A stretch of 64,000 nt of DNA from Corynebacterium tapiri (GCF_006334925.1 NZ_VDHJ01000002.1:124001-188000), one strand, 5' to 3'; positions 1 to 9,218 are shown, counted from the stretch's first letter. The notes: a model not told the origin generated them from the letters alone. Numbers and translations are program-made.

Positions 1-845
1 TCTTTTTGGTTCACATCCCAGTAGGAATTGTTGCAGTCATTCTGGGGCTTCGTTGGGTACCTAACCTGCCTGTGTCCGCTGTGCCGATTGACCCGCTCGG
101 AGTCGTACTGTCCCTGCTCGGGCTGGGATCGATCGTGTTGGCGGCTCAGGAAGGTCCGCGGCACCCGTGGCTCTGGATTCTCGCTCCGGTGGGCCTGGCG
201 GCGCTGGTCTTTTTTGCACTGCGTCAACGTCGCTCGGATGCACTTGTTCCGTTGCGTCTGTTTGCGGTGCGTAACTACAACGTCGGCATGGTGACGATCT
301 CCGCGATGGGGATGTTTTCTGCAGCCGGTCTTATCCCACTTATGGCGTGGCTGCAGGATGCGCGTGGGTTGGATTCCGCCAGTGCTGGAGCTCTAGCCAC
401 TCCTATGGCGATCACGGCGCTTCTTCTCGGGCCAACCGGGGGATTTCTCGCTGAGCGTGTATCGCCGGCAATCATGCACGGGGTTGGTTTTACTCTGCTG
501 TCGGTGTGCTTTTGGGCAGAGGCCTGGATCTTTCAAGCACGGGCTTCACTCTGGATCGTGGCTACTGTCCTGGTCGTGATCGGCGTTGGACAATCCTGCA
601 TCTGGGCTTCCAATGCCGCTGCGGCGCTCGGTGAGATTCCGGGTGAGGACATGGGGGCAGCGTCGGGAGCGTACAACGCTGCCCGGCAAGTAGGTGCCGT
701 CGTGGGAGTCGCCAGCGTCGGCGCAGTAATGACGGCGTTCGGAACAGTCGGAGCCGTCCTCCTCCTGGCCGTGGTTCTTGCGGGCGCGGCACTGCTGAGC
801 CTGCGTTTTCAGCGCGGTCACGGTCCTGCCCAACACGCGGATTAG
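1..845 (+). CDS. MFS drug/proton antiporter, DHA2-like, C-terminal part (5' end outside window)
   Basis: The frame is open from the first codon in the window to a TAG stop at 843-845, so this is the C-terminal part of a longer gene and the true start is not visible. The roughly 280 visible residues form many hydrophobic segments with short loops. A glycine-rich segment near residues 140-150 (LGPTGGFLAERVSP) and the closing helices resemble the second half of 14-helix DHA2-type major facilitator exporters. Such proteins sit in the cytoplasmic membrane and export small toxic compounds using the proton gradient. The substrate cannot be told. The gene ends about 20 bases before pfkA. Confidence 0.7.
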   Translation, partial: FLVHIPVGIVAVILGLRWVPNLPVSAVPIDPLGVVLSLLGLGSIVLAAQEGPRHPWLWILAPVGLAALVFFALRQRRSDALVPLRLFAVRNYNVGMVTISAMGMFSAAGLIPLMAWLQDARGLDSASAGALATPMAITALLLGPTGGFLAERVSPAIMHGVGFTLLSVCFWAEAWIFQARASLWIVATVLVVIGVGQSCIWASNAAAALGEIPGEDMGAASGAYNAARQVGAVVGVASVGAVMTAFGTVGAVLLLAVVLAGAALLSLRFQRGHGPAQHAD

Positions 846-852
846 CTCGGGC

Positions 853-858
853 TAGAAT
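853..858 (+). promoter_or_regulatory. -10 element of pfkA, possible leaderless promoter
   Basis: TAGAAT lies six bases before the pfkA ATG. Transcription starting about seven bases downstream would begin at the start codon itself. A short AGGG between them could still act as a weak ribosome-binding site, so leaderless initiation is inferred, not shown. Confidence 0.45.
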
Positions 859-864
859 AGGGCT

Positions 865-1896
865 ATGCGTCTTGCCACCTTGACTTCCGGCGGCGACTGC
901 CCGGGGCTTAACGCCGTTATCCGCAGCATCGTCCGCACTGCTAGCTCCGAGTACGGCTCCACTGTCGTGGGATACCTCGATGGTTGGACTGGCTTGCTCG
1001 AGGATCGCCGCGTTGATCTTTACGACGACGAAGAGATCGACCGCATTCTTCTGCGTGGCGGAACGATTCTGGGTACCGGCCGCCTCCATCCCGACAAGTT
1101 CAAGGCCGGCTTGGAGCAGATCAAGGCCAACCTGGCGGATGCCGGAATCGATGCTCTTATCCCGATCGGCGGCGAGGGCACCCTCAAGGGAGCCAAGTGG
1201 CTGTCGGACAATGGCATCCCGGTGGTTGGTGTTCCCAAGACGATCGACAATGACGTCAACGGCACCGATTACACATTCGGGTTCGACACCGCAGTGTCGG
1301 TTGCCACCGACGCCATTGACCGCCTGCACACGACGGCTGAATCCCACGACCGAGTCATGATCGTCGAGGTCATGGGTCGACATGTCGGATGGATCGCCCT
1401 GCACGCCGGTATGGCCGGAGGCGCTCACTACACCGTTATCCCCGAGGTCCCCTTCGACATCGAGGACATCGTCAAAGCAACCCAGCGACGCTTCCAGATG
1501 GGTGAGAAGTACGCCATCATCGTCGTTGCTGAGGGCGCCATGCCCAAGGAGGGCACCATGGAAGCGGCGGAGGGCGAGATCGACCAGTTTGGTCACAAGA
1601 CCTTTACCGGTATGGGGCAGCAGATCGCGAATGAGATCAAGCGTCGTTGTGCACAGGACGTGCGCACCACGGTTCTGGGGCATATCCAGCGTGGCGGTAC
1701 CCCGACGGCGAACGACCGCGTTCTGGCGACCCGCTATGGTGCCGCTGCTGCCCGCGCAGCTCATGAGGGGCAGTTCGGCTCTTGCGTGGCGCTTCACGGT
1801 GAGAACATCGACCTGATCGATCTGAGCGAAGCCGTCGGCACGCTCAAGGAAGTCCCGATCGATCGCTACGAGCGCGTTGTCAGCATGTTTGGCTAG
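865..1896 (+). CDS. pfkA: 6-phosphofructokinase
   Basis: This cytoplasmic enzyme phosphorylates fructose 6-phosphate to fructose 1,6-bisphosphate, the committing step of glycolysis. The 343-residue length fits the bacterial family. Visible motifs are the N-terminal nucleotide loop [14 protein letters not shown] (residues 7-20), [10 protein letters not shown] (101-110), the catalytic PKTIDND (124-130), and MGRHVGW for the sugar phosphate. The residue after GGE is glycine (G105), as in ATP-dependent enzymes, while K125 stands where pyrophosphate-dependent enzymes have lysine. This G/K combination is seen in actinobacterial enzymes, so phosphoryl donor use is best described as probably ATP. The ATG start gives the canonical N-terminus. 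A hairpin follows the gene. Confidence 0.95.
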   Translation: MRLATLTSGGDCPGLNAVIRSIVRTASSEYGSTVVGYLDGWTGLLEDRRVDLYDDEEIDRILLRGGTILGTGRLHPDKFKAGLEQIKANLADAGIDALIPIGGEGTLKGAKWLSDNGIPVVGVPKTIDNDVNGTDYTFGFDTAVSVATDAIDRLHTTAESHDRVMIVEVMGRHVGWIALHAGMAGGAHYTVIPEVPFDIEDIVKATQRRFQMGEKYAIIVVAEGAMPKEGTMEAAEGEIDQFGHKTFTGMGQQIANEIKRRCAQDVRTTVLGHIQRGGTPTANDRVLATRYGAAAARAAHEGQFGSCVALHGENIDLIDLSEAVGTLKEVPIDRYERVVSMFG

Positions 1897-1916
1897 GTCA
1901 CTCTGACTAATTGGCC

Positions 1917-1945
1917 GGGCCGAGACGCTGCGGTTCGGCCCTTTC
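1917..1945 (+). terminator. Terminator after pfkA
   Basis: A stem pairs GGGCCGA (1917-1923) with TCGGCCC (1935-1941) around an 11-base loop and is followed by a short T-rich stretch. It lies 20 bases after the pfkA stop. Confidence 0.5.
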
Positions 1946-2029
1946 CAGAACCCGGGGATTCGGCTACGCCCTGGCACCAGGGGATAGCATGATAATTCAC
2001 TGATTATTCCCCGGGGAAAGGCTCATGTG

Positions 2030-3001
2030 ATGAGTACCAACGCAGCGTCGTCAACAGCAGGGCAAGACCGAGGCGCCTTAATGGCGACGCTCGGATTTCC
2101 TCTGCTCGTCATTCTCGGTGGCCTTATCGGGTACGCGCTTCCCGACGTCACGTCGCAGGGCGCGCCCTGGGTGAACCCTTTGCTCGGTGTGATCATGTTC
2201 GGCATGGGCCTCACCCTCAAACTTGCGGATTTTCGGCTTGTGTTCGTCCGTCCGCTGCCCGTCATCATCGGGGTGATTGCTCAGTTCACCATCATGCCGT
2301 TGGTCGCTGTAGTGGTTGTCTGGCTCCTACAACTTCCACCTGAGGTCGCAGCAGGTGTGATCCTCGTTGGTTGTGCCCCCGGCGGTACGTCATCGAACGT
2401 GGTCAGTTATCTCGCTCGGGGTGATGTAGCACTGTCCGTCACCATGACATCCGTATCCACGCTGCTCGCCCCCATCATGACACCCATACTCGTGGCTTGG
2501 CTGGCGGGGCAGTACATGCCCGTCGAAGCCGGGCCGATGGCGCTGTCAATCGTGCAGGTGGTGTTGATTCCTGTACTTGCGGGGTTAGTGGTAAGCACGT
2601 TCCTGCCCAAGGCCGTCGACGTGATTTCCCCGATCCTTCCGTGGGTATCTGTGCTGGCGATCTCGCTGATCGTGGCGATCGTGGTCGGTGGATCTCGAGA
2701 TCGCATTCTTGAGGCCGGGTTTATCGTCTTGGCTGCAGTCGCACTGCACAATCTGCTGGGTTACGTACTCGGTTACAGCGTGGGTGCGGTGATGCGCCAG
2801 GCAGTTCCGATACGACGCACGATGGCCGTGGAAGTGGGCATGCAAAACTCCGGGCTTGCCGCAGGATTGGCGGCCACCTATATGACCCCGTTGGCGGCCC
2901 TGCCGGCCGCGGTTTTCTCCGTGTGGCACAACCTCTCCGGTGCGGTTCTCGCCGCGTTGTGCCGCCTGCGAGATGCGCGGGAAGTGCAGCGAACTACGTA
3001 G
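2030..3001 (+). CDS. Bile acid:sodium symporter (BASS) family transporter
   Basis: This 323-residue membrane protein has about nine or ten hydrophobic helices. The family signature GCAPGGTSSNVVSYLARGD lies near residue 117, followed by VALSVTMTSVSTLLAP, both typical of BASS sodium symporters. Bacterial members carry organic anions such as 2-oxo acids or pantothenate precursors; the substrate here is unknown. I chose ATG 2030 rather than the GTG three bases upstream because GGGGAAAGG (2013-2021) is better spaced from it. The gene stands alone between pfkA and gatB. Its C-terminus ends in a short charged tail (RLRDAREVQRTT). Confidence 0.85.
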   Translation: MSTNAASSTAGQDRGALMATLGFPLLVILGGLIGYALPDVTSQGAPWVNPLLGVIMFGMGLTLKLADFRLVFVRPLPVIIGVIAQFTIMPLVAVVVVWLLQLPPEVAAGVILVGCAPGGTSSNVVSYLARGDVALSVTMTSVSTLLAPIMTPILVAWLAGQYMPVEAGPMALSIVQVVLIPVLAGLVVSTFLPKAVDVISPILPWVSVLAISLIVAIVVGGSRDRILEAGFIVLAAVALHNLLGYVLGYSVGAVMRQAVPIRRTMAVEVGMQNSGLAAGLAATYMTPLAALPAAVFSVWHNLSGAVLAALCRLRDAREVQRTT

Positions 3002-3103
3002 CGTCAAAGCAATGATTGCCTCGGAGCGCTAATGCGAATGAAACCTAGCCTCCGGGGCGGTCAACATCGAGGACCAGGAGCAAACCGAATCTGGGTTAAA
3101 CGG

Positions 3104-3109
3104 TATACT
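3104..3109 (+). promoter_or_regulatory. -10 element of gatB, leaderless promoter
   Basis: TATACT lies eight bases before the gatB ATG. The sequence between (GCCCAACC) has no Shine-Dalgarno sequence. This is the clearest leaderless arrangement in the left part of the window. Confidence 0.6.
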
Positions 3110-3117
3110 GCCCAACC

Positions 3118-4623
3118 ATGACCACCTCCACCTATGACCTCATGGACTACGACGAAGTTCTGGAAAAGTACGACCCCGTCATGGGACTGGAGGTTCACGT
3201 AGAGCTCTCCACCAACACGAAGATGTTCTCCGCGTCTTCAGCTGCGTTTGGCGACGCGCCGAACTCCAATGTCGACCCCGTGTCCTTGGGGCTTCCTGGC
3301 GCACTGCCTGTAGTTAATGCGAAGGGCGTGGAGTACGCCATCAAGATTGGCCTGGCGCTGAACTGCTCTATTGCGGAGTCCTCGCGCTTTGCCCGGAAGA
3401 ACTACTTCTACCCGGATCAGCCGAAGAACTACCAGATCTCCCAGTACGACGAGCCGATTGCCTACGACGGCTACCTCGACGTGGTGCTCGACGACGGCAC
3501 AGAGTGGCGAGTGGAGATCGAGCGCGCTCACATGGAGGAAGACACCGGCAAGCTCACCCACTTGGGCGGAGCATCGGGACGTATCCACGGTGCTACCGCC
3601 TCGCTCGTGGACTGCAACCGCGCGGGCGTTCCCCTCATTGAGATCGTGACTAAGCCGATCGAGGGAGCGGGTGAGCGCGCCCCCGAGGTGGCCAAGGCTT
3701 ATGTGCGTGCCCTGCGCGAGCTGGTCGCTGCGTTGGGTGTGTCGGATGCTCGTATGGATCAGGGATCCATGCGTTGCGACGCCAATCTTTCCCTACGTCC
3801 TGTGGGAACCAGCGAGTTTGGTACCCGCACCGAGACCAAGAACATCAACTCGCTGCGCTCCGTTGAGCAGGCGATTCGCTTTGAGATGCAGCGTCAGGCT
3901 GCAGTGCTAGACGAGGGCGGCGAGATCGTTCAGGAGACTCGTCACTACCAGGAGGCAGACGGTTCGACCTCCAAGGGCCGCCCGAAGGAGACAGCCGAGG
4001 ATTACCGTTACTTCAATGATCCAGATCTGCCACCGGTACATGCACCGCGCGAGTGGGTGGAGGAGATTCGCGCCACCCTCCCGGAGATGCCGTGGCTGCG
4101 CCGTGCCCGCGTGCAGAAGGAGTGGGGCCTGAAGGACGAGGAGATGCGTGACCTGGTCAATGCCGGTGCCCTCGACCTGATCATTGAGACGACTCAGTAC
4201 GGGGCAAGCGCCGATGAGGCCCGCTCCTGGTGGGTGAGCTACCTGGCTGGCAAGGCGAATGAAGCCGGCACGGAGCTTTCCGCACTGCCGATTTCCCCGG
4301 AGCAGGTTGCCCGCGTGATCGGATTGGTCAAGGAAGGAAAGTTGACCACCAAGCTGGCGCGCCAGGCTGTCGACGGGGTTCTGGCCGGCGAGGGATCGGT
4401 CGATGAGGTAGTCAAGGCCCGCGGTCTGGAGGTCGTGCGTGACGACGGGGCCATCGAGGCCGCCGTCGACGAAGCTCTGGCAAATAACCCGGACATTGTG
4501 GAGAAGTACAAGGCCGGAAACACCAAGGTTACCGGCGCCATCGTTGGTGCGGTGATGAAGGCCACCAAGGGTAAGGCTGATCCGCAGCAGGTAAACCAGC
4601 TGATTGCGAAGAAGCTTTCTTAA
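3118..4623 (+). CDS. gatB: Aspartyl/glutamyl-tRNA(Asn/Gln) amidotransferase subunit B
   Basis: GatB is the kinase/transamidation subunit of GatCAB. It converts Glu-tRNA(Gln), and Asp-tRNA(Asn) where needed, to the amidated form. The 501-residue length is normal. Hallmarks include [18 protein letters not shown] near the N-terminus, the metal- and glutamate-binding region ([15 protein letters not shown]), [22 protein letters not shown], and [11 protein letters not shown]. The C-terminal helical tail domain (GatB/Yqey, about residues 350-501) binds tRNA. gatA and gatC are not in the window. Corynebacterium lacks glutaminyl-tRNA synthetase as far as I know, so this pathway would supply Gln to the tRNA-Gln gene at 43.2 kb. 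Confidence 0.97.
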   Translation: MTTSTYDLMDYDEVLEKYDPVMGLEVHVELSTNTKMFSASSAAFGDAPNSNVDPVSLGLPGALPVVNAKGVEYAIKIGLALNCSIAESSRFARKNYFYPDQPKNYQISQYDEPIAYDGYLDVVLDDGTEWRVEIERAHMEEDTGKLTHLGGASGRIHGATASLVDCNRAGVPLIEIVTKPIEGAGERAPEVAKAYVRALRELVAALGVSDARMDQGSMRCDANLSLRPVGTSEFGTRTETKNINSLRSVEQAIRFEMQRQAAVLDEGGEIVQETRHYQEADGSTSKGRPKETAEDYRYFNDPDLPPVHAPREWVEEIRATLPEMPWLRRARVQKEWGLKDEEMRDLVNAGALDLIIETTQYGASADEARSWWVSYLAGKANEAGTELSALPISPEQVARVIGLVKEGKLTTKLARQAVDGVLAGEGSVDEVVKARGLEVVRDDGAIEAAVDEALANNPDIVEKYKAGNTKVTGAIVGAVMKATKGKADPQQVNQLIAKKLS

Positions 4624-4677
4624 GTATTCCCTGGGCAAATATGGGGGAGTGATTCAGGTTTTGGTCCGATTACCGTT

Positions 4678-4698
4678 ATGGTGACTCACCGTCACCAT
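4678..4698. promoter_or_regulatory. Perfect inverted repeat upstream of the YkvI-like gene
   Basis: ATGGTGAC (4678-4685) is repeated in inverted form as GTCACCAT (4691-4698) with a 5-base spacer. It lies 28 bases before the GTG start at 4727, between a possible promoter and the ribosome-binding site. It could be a repressor operator or an mRNA hairpin; the sequence does not decide. Confidence 0.4.
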
Positions 4699-4726
4699 TC
4701 GGATCATTACCAAGGAGTAACTTACC

Positions 4727-6118
4727 GTGGGACGTACGGTCTCCATTGCCCTGGCGTTTGTGGGGCTGCTCGTGGGTGCGGGCTTTGCCACAGGCGCCGA
4801 AGTCATTCAATACTTCATCTCGTTCGGAACCGCGGGCCTTATCGGTGCTGTTGTCGCGGGAATCATCTTCGCGATCGCCGGAGCAATCTTCCTCACGCTC
4901 GGCTCGTACTTCATGGCGGAAGAGCACAACTTCGTCTTCCGTAACGTTTCACACCCGATCGCCTCGCGTGCTCTGGACATTTCGGTCACCATCACGCTGT
5001 TCGCCATCGGCTTTGTCATGCTCGCCGGCGCGGGCGCTAACCTGAGCCAGCAATTCGGCTGGCCTGCGTGGGTGGGTTCCCTCGCGATGACGATCTTGGT
5101 CATGGTCACTGGGCTTTTCGACGTCGACCGCGTCTCCAAGATCATCTCCGCCCTGACACCGTTCATCATCATTGCCGTCATCGTGGCGTTCATCTACACG
5201 ATGATGAACATTCCTGAGGATCTGGGCGCCGTGGCTGAGCAAGCCGCCAACTCTGAGTCTCCGGTTAGCCCGTGGTGGCTGTCTGCGCTCAACTACAACG
5301 GTCTGGCGCTGATCCTTGGCCTGTCCATGTGCCTGGTGATCGGTGGCAACAACAGTGACCCCAAGGCCGCTTTCCGTGGCGGGTTAGCAGGTGGAATTCT
5401 CTACACCGTCCTGCTGATCATGGCCGCCGTCGTCATGCTCTTCAACTTCGAAGCAATCGGTGAATCCGATGTCCCGATGCTTCAGCTGTTTGAGAGCATC
5501 CATCCGGTGCTGGCCACGATCATGGTGTGGATCATCTTCGGCATGATCTACAACACGGCTATCGGCATGTTCTACGCGCTGGGACGCCGCCTTGCTGCGG
5601 GCAACAAGAAGCGTTACACCCCGATCTTCTTGGGCGTGACGTTGGCAGGCTTTGCCATCTCCTTCTTCGGCTTCGATGCCCTGATGACCTACGTGTACCC
5701 AGTTCTGGGCTACATGGGCATGATCGTGGTCATCTACCTCGCCTACTGGTGGTTCCGCCACCGTGGCCACATTAACTCTGAGGCAGAACTGCGTGAGCGC
5801 GCCACCGAGCTCATCTACAGCCGTGAGCACCCGGACGAGGAGTTCACCAAGGAGGATGCCGCTGAGCTCGAGCGCATCTCCAACGAGTCCCAGATGGATG
5901 AGAACGCATTCCACGAGGCCATCCACACCGAGGTTGCCACCGACCTGCACGGTGACGACTCGGTGGACTACGAGGCAACTCGAGTGCCGGACTCCTTCGA
6001 CTATGCCGATGCGGACACCGCGGGACGCGAGACCGTTGAGGTCGAGGATCTGGAGCGCTCTGCAGCCGAGGCGAAGCTCAAGGGCCAGAAGAACTTCGGA
6101 GAAAACTCTGGCGAATAA
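4727..6118 (+). CDS. YkvI-like integral membrane transporter with long acidic tail
   Basis: A 463-residue protein with about ten transmembrane helices in residues 1-345, opening with FVGLLVGAGFATGAEVIQYF. That opening is typical of the uncharacterised YkvI family in the APC superfamily (amino acid/cation symporters). The last 115 residues are hydrophilic and rich in Asp and Glu and should face the cytoplasm; such a tail is not part of the transporter core. I chose GTG 4727 because AAGGAG (4712-4717) sits ahead of it. The substrate is unknown. The gene ends at a bidirectional terminator shared with the convergent Nramp-like gene. Confidence 0.75.
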   Translation: MGRTVSIALAFVGLLVGAGFATGAEVIQYFISFGTAGLIGAVVAGIIFAIAGAIFLTLGSYFMAEEHNFVFRNVSHPIASRALDISVTITLFAIGFVMLAGAGANLSQQFGWPAWVGSLAMTILVMVTGLFDVDRVSKIISALTPFIIIAVIVAFIYTMMNIPEDLGAVAEQAANSESPVSPWWLSALNYNGLALILGLSMCLVIGGNNSDPKAAFRGGLAGGILYTVLLIMAAVVMLFNFEAIGESDVPMLQLFESIHPVLATIMVWIIFGMIYNTAIGMFYALGRRLAAGNKKRYTPIFLGVTLAGFAISFFGFDALMTYVYPVLGYMGMIVVIYLAYWWFRHRGHINSEAELRERATELIYSREHPDEEFTKEDAAELERISNESQMDENAFHEAIHTEVATDLHGDDSVDYEATRVPDSFDYADADTAGRETVEVEDLERSAAEAKLKGQKNFGENSGE

Positions 6119-6141
6119 CTCCGCTTAACGCGGCGCTAAAG

Positions 6142-6181
6142 AAAAGGCCCCACCGTCCTTTTTAGGGTGGTGGGGCCTTTG
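6142..6181. terminator. Bidirectional terminator between the YkvI-like and Nramp-like genes
   Basis: An 11-bp perfect stem pairs AAGGCCCCACC (6144-6154) with GGTGGGGCCTT (6169-6179). It is flanked by an A-run on the left and a T-run on the right, so it can stop transcription from both convergent genes. Confidence 0.85.
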
Positions 6182-6200
6182 GCACGTCGAGAAGCGAAAA

Positions 6201-7466
6201 CTAGCTACCCGTGACGATCCCGTACAACTCGTTGATGCCCAGGGCCACGAACATCACAGCGATGATGCCCAGCAGCAGGTTGGACAACCAGCCGTTGCGC
6301 CAATTCGCTGGAACGTGATGAGAGTTGAGCAGGAAGAGCAGGGTCAGCGCCAAGAAGGGCATGAAGAGCGCGCCCATGACGCCGTAGGCAAGAACCAGTG
6401 CGGTGGGCTTGCCCAGGAAGTGCATGATCATCGGCGGGAAGGTCAGCCACACCAGGTAGCCGCGGAAGTACTTGCCGCCCACGGTGGTGGAGGGGTGATC
6501 CTCAGGAAGATGACGGACGTGGCCGACGAAGTCAGCAAACATCAGCGAAACGCCGTTCCACACACCCAGAATGGAGGAGAACGCAGCGGCGAGGAAGCCG
6601 ATGAGGTAAACGGTGGAAATGGTTGATCCGTAGCGATCCTTGAGGACGGCAGCGAGGTCAAGCAATCCCCGGTCGCCCTTTTGCACGGCGATGTTGGCGG
6701 TTTGGAGCAGGTCGCCGCCGATGATGAGCATAGAGATGACGAACAGGCCGGTCAGCACGTACGCCATCGTGTTATCCATGCGCATGATGTTCATCCACTT
6801 GGGGCCGTGCCAGCCCTTTTCCCGGAACCAGTAACCGTAGGCCGCCAAGGTCACCGTGCCGCCGACACCGCCTGCCAGAGACATCACATAGACGAAGGAA
6901 CCGCTGGGCAAGGTAGGTAGGAGGCCGGTAAGAATCTCAGGCAGGTGACGCAGAGAGAGTGTGGCAATACCTACGACGGTAAAGAACATCACCGCGACCA
7001 TCAGGCTCATCAGCTTCTCAATGAATCCGTAGCGACCCGCCCAAGCCAGGATGAAGGTAAGAATTCCGGAGGTAATTGCCCAGAATGTCACGCTCGTTCC
7101 GGGGAACAGGGCGGACATGGCCAGGCCCACGCCTGCGGTACCGGCCGCACCGTAGACAAATCCCCAAATGACTAGGTAGGGGGCAAAATAGATGGCCGTC
7201 CAGCGGCCCAGGCTGCGCCAGCCGTGGAACATGGTGTGGCCGGTTGCCAGGGAGTACCGGCCAACGCCTTCCACGAGGATGATCTTCATCGCGGTACCCA
7301 GTACACAGGCCCACAGCAGGGCGTAGCCAAACTTTTGCCCTGCGATGAGGGTGGCCACCAGGTCGGCAGCGCCGACACCGGTGGCTGCTGCCACGATTCC
7401 GGGGCCGAAGCTGCGCCAGTTGGCGAGGACGCCCCCGCTTTTCGGTTCACTGATAGGTGAAGTCAT
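6201..7466 (-). CDS. Nramp-related membrane transporter lacking the canonical metal-site motifs
   Basis: A 421-residue protein with about eleven hydrophobic helices and overall Nramp (SLC11) character. Canonical Nramp proteins bind divalent metal through DPGN in helix 1 and MPH in helix 6. Here helix 1 reads GPGIVAAATGVGAADL (residues 21-36), and I see no MPH triplet in the sixth helix region (SLAGGVGGTVTLAAYGYWF). The protein therefore belongs to a divergent Nramp-like group whose substrate is uncertain. ATG 7466 was preferred over upstream starts because it directly precedes the conserved part. TACGGT lies six bases upstream, compatible with a leaderless start. It is divergent from the aldo/keto reductase gene. 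Confidence 0.75.
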   Translation of the reverse strand: MTSPISEPKSGGVLANWRSFGPGIVAAATGVGAADLVATLIAGQKFGYALLWACVLGTAMKIILVEGVGRYSLATGHTMFHGWRSLGRWTAIYFAPYLVIWGFVYGAAGTAGVGLAMSALFPGTSVTFWAITSGILTFILAWAGRYGFIEKLMSLMVAVMFFTVVGIATLSLRHLPEILTGLLPTLPSGSFVYVMSLAGGVGGTVTLAAYGYWFREKGWHGPKWMNIMRMDNTMAYVLTGLFVISMLIIGGDLLQTANIAVQKGDRGLLDLAAVLKDRYGSTISTVYLIGFLAAAFSSILGVWNGVSLMFADFVGHVRHLPEDHPSTTVGGKYFRGYLVWLTFPPMIMHFLGKPTALVLAYGVMGALFMPFLALTLLFLLNSHHVPANWRNGWLSNLLLGIIAVMFVALGINELYGIVTGS

Positions 7467-7604
7467 ACCTGCACCGTAGCTGGTGTGACGGGAGTCTCTG
7501 CAGGTTTTTACCAACTATTTTCCCGGATTATCGAAATTTCCTTCGCGGCTAGGCTCACGTGCTCGGTGGATGGGTGCACTCAACGGGGCCTAAAGTGGGA
7601 AGGC

Positions 7605-8693
7605 ATGAGTTTTCAACGCGATACCCAACAGCCGTACGTGCCCGCAGCGCAGCGCTATCACGAAACGGATTACCGCCGGGTCGGCCATTCTGGCCTGAAG
7701 CTGCCCCCGATCTCACTTGGGTTGTGGCACAACTTCGGAGACGACCGACCTTTCGACGTCCAGCGCTCCATTGTGAGGCGCGCCTTCGACCACGGCATCA
7801 CTCACTTTGACCTCGCGAACAACTACGGGCCGGAACCGGGTGCGGCCGAAAGCAACTTCGGTCGGATGCTGGCAACTGATCTGCGTGGCTACCGCGACGA
7901 ACTCATCATTTCCTCAAAGGCCGGGTGGGTCATGGGTCCTGGTCCCTACAACTTCGGAGGATCCCGCAAGTACCTCGTTAGTTCACTCGACCAGTCTCTC
8001 CAACGGATGGGGCTGGATTATGTGGATATCTTCTACCACCACCGTCCCGACCCGGACACCCCGTTGGAAGAGACGATGTACGCGCTGCGTGACATCGTGG
8101 CTCAGGGCAAAGCCCTCTACGTGGGCATCTCCTCCTACGGGCCGGAGCTGACGGCAGAGGCTGCGGAGATTATGGCGCAGGAAGGCTGCCCGCTGCTGAT
8201 TCACCAGCCGAGCTATTCCATTGTCAACCGCTGGATTGAAGAGCCGGGCGAGGATGGGCGCAGCGTGCTCACCGAATGTGCCGACAATGGGCTCGGCGTC
8301 ATTGCCTTTTCGCCGCTGGCACAAGGTCTGCTCACCGACAAGTACTTGGACGGCGTACCGCAGGACTCTCGTGCCGGTGCGGGAAAGATGAACGCGGACT
8401 TCGTCTCCGAGGACAATGTGGCCATGGCGCGCGCCTTAAACGAGGTTGCGGCAGAGCGCGGACAATCCCTGGCACAGATGGCGCTGGCGTGGGTCTTGCG
8501 TGACCAAGGAGCGGAGACGGTGACCAGTACGGTCATCGGGGCGTCTTCCGTCGAGCAGCTCGATGCCAATGTGGGTGCGCTGGACAACCTAGAGTTCAGC
8601 GCCGAGGAGCTCAAGCGCATTGATGAGATTGCTCATGACGCCGGAATCAACCAGTGGGCGTCGGCCACCAAGTCCCGCGTGCGCGGCGATTAA
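7605..8693 (+). CDS. Aldo/keto reductase, YghZ/L-glyceraldehyde 3-phosphate reductase type
   Basis: A 362-residue cytoplasmic NADPH-dependent oxidoreductase with the (beta/alpha)8 aldo/keto reductase fold. Visible are GLWHNFGD, then ITHFDLANNYGPEPGAAE with the catalytic Asp and Tyr, a catalytic Lys in IISSKAGW, and His in DIFYHHRPD. The C-terminal VIGASSVEQLDANVGAL matches the NADPH-binding region. The N-terminal layout (Y-R-VG-SGLKLP-ISLG) is that of the YghZ/GPR group, which reduces L-glyceraldehyde 3-phosphate and methylglyoxal and is related to potassium channel beta subunits. ATG 7605 is preceded by GGGAAGG; longer upstream starts lack similarity. An aldo/keto reductase also lies near lysE in C. 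glutamicum. Confidence 0.85.
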   Translation: MSFQRDTQQPYVPAAQRYHETDYRRVGHSGLKLPPISLGLWHNFGDDRPFDVQRSIVRRAFDHGITHFDLANNYGPEPGAAESNFGRMLATDLRGYRDELIISSKAGWVMGPGPYNFGGSRKYLVSSLDQSLQRMGLDYVDIFYHHRPDPDTPLEETMYALRDIVAQGKALYVGISSYGPELTAEAAEIMAQEGCPLLIHQPSYSIVNRWIEEPGEDGRSVLTECADNGLGVIAFSPLAQGLLTDKYLDGVPQDSRAGAGKMNADFVSEDNVAMARALNEVAAERGQSLAQMALAWVLRDQGAETVTSTVIGASSVEQLDANVGALDNLEFSAEELKRIDEIAHDAGINQWASATKSRVRGD

Positions 8694-8715
8694 TGCGACT
8701 AGCCAGGGCGGTTGC

Positions 8716-9204
8716 TTAGTCCGTAGAACGTACTCGCGGCAGCCCTGGCGGGTCGATGCGCTGGAGCACGATGCTGAGAATGCGGTTGAGCTCGTTCGTG
8801 TCGTCCTCGGTAAGGCCGTCGAAAACGAGCTCGCGTACCCGGTTGACGTGGCTCGGTGCTGCTGACTGCAGGAACTCCAGGCCCGCCGGGGTGAGGGAGG
8901 CAATGTTAGTACGGCGATCCTCTTCCCATTGGCGACGTGTCACCCACCCGCGCTGTTCCAGGCGGCTTGCGACGTGGGATAGCCGGGAGGGCGAGATCGC
9001 ACACAAGTTGGCGAGCTGAGTCATGGAAAGCTCGCGATTGTCCGCCATCGAGATCTGGGCAAGAGCGAAGTAATCCAGGAGGTTTACTCCGTGGTCGCGC
9101 TTGAGCTGCTCGTCGAGGCGGGTGGGCAGAAACTCCGTGACAGCCCACAATGTCAACCACGCTGAGGTTTGGTCGTCGGAGAGCCAGCGGGTTTCGTCGT
9201 TCAT
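8716..9204 (-). CDS. MarR-family transcriptional regulator
   Basis: A 162-residue protein with the winged helix-turn-helix arrangement of MarR: a helical N-terminus (WLTLWAVTEFLPTRLDEQLK), a recognition region (LSMTQLANLCAISPSRLSHVASRLEQRGWVTR, about residues 57-88), a wing (REEDRRTNIASLTPAG) and C-terminal dimerisation helices. MarR dimers usually repress a neighbouring gene and release DNA on binding a small molecule. It lies 33 bases downstream of lysE on the same strand, so it may control that exporter. TATCAT sits eight bases before its ATG with no Shine-Dalgarno sequence, which suggests its own leaderless promoter. Confidence 0.88.
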   Translation of the reverse strand: MNDETRWLSDDQTSAWLTLWAVTEFLPTRLDEQLKRDHGVNLLDYFALAQISMADNRELSMTQLANLCAISPSRLSHVASRLEQRGWVTRRQWEEDRRTNIASLTPAGLEFLQSAAPSHVNRVRELVFDGLTEDDTNELNRILSIVLQRIDPPGLPRVRSTD

Positions 9205-9212
9205 AGAAGAGG

Positions 9213-9218
9213 ATGATA
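9213..9218 (-). promoter_or_regulatory. -10 element of marR, leaderless promoter
   Basis: On the minus strand TATCAT is followed after eight bases (CCTCTTCT) by the marR ATG. The gap contains no ribosome-binding site. The element falls in the 33-bp gap between lysE and marR. Confidence 0.45.

Noticed and set aside
562..1977. 471-codon open frame antisense to pfkA and the MFS gene
   Set aside because: It runs exactly opposite a strongly conserved gene, has no family similarity I recognise and reads as the reverse of high-GC codons.
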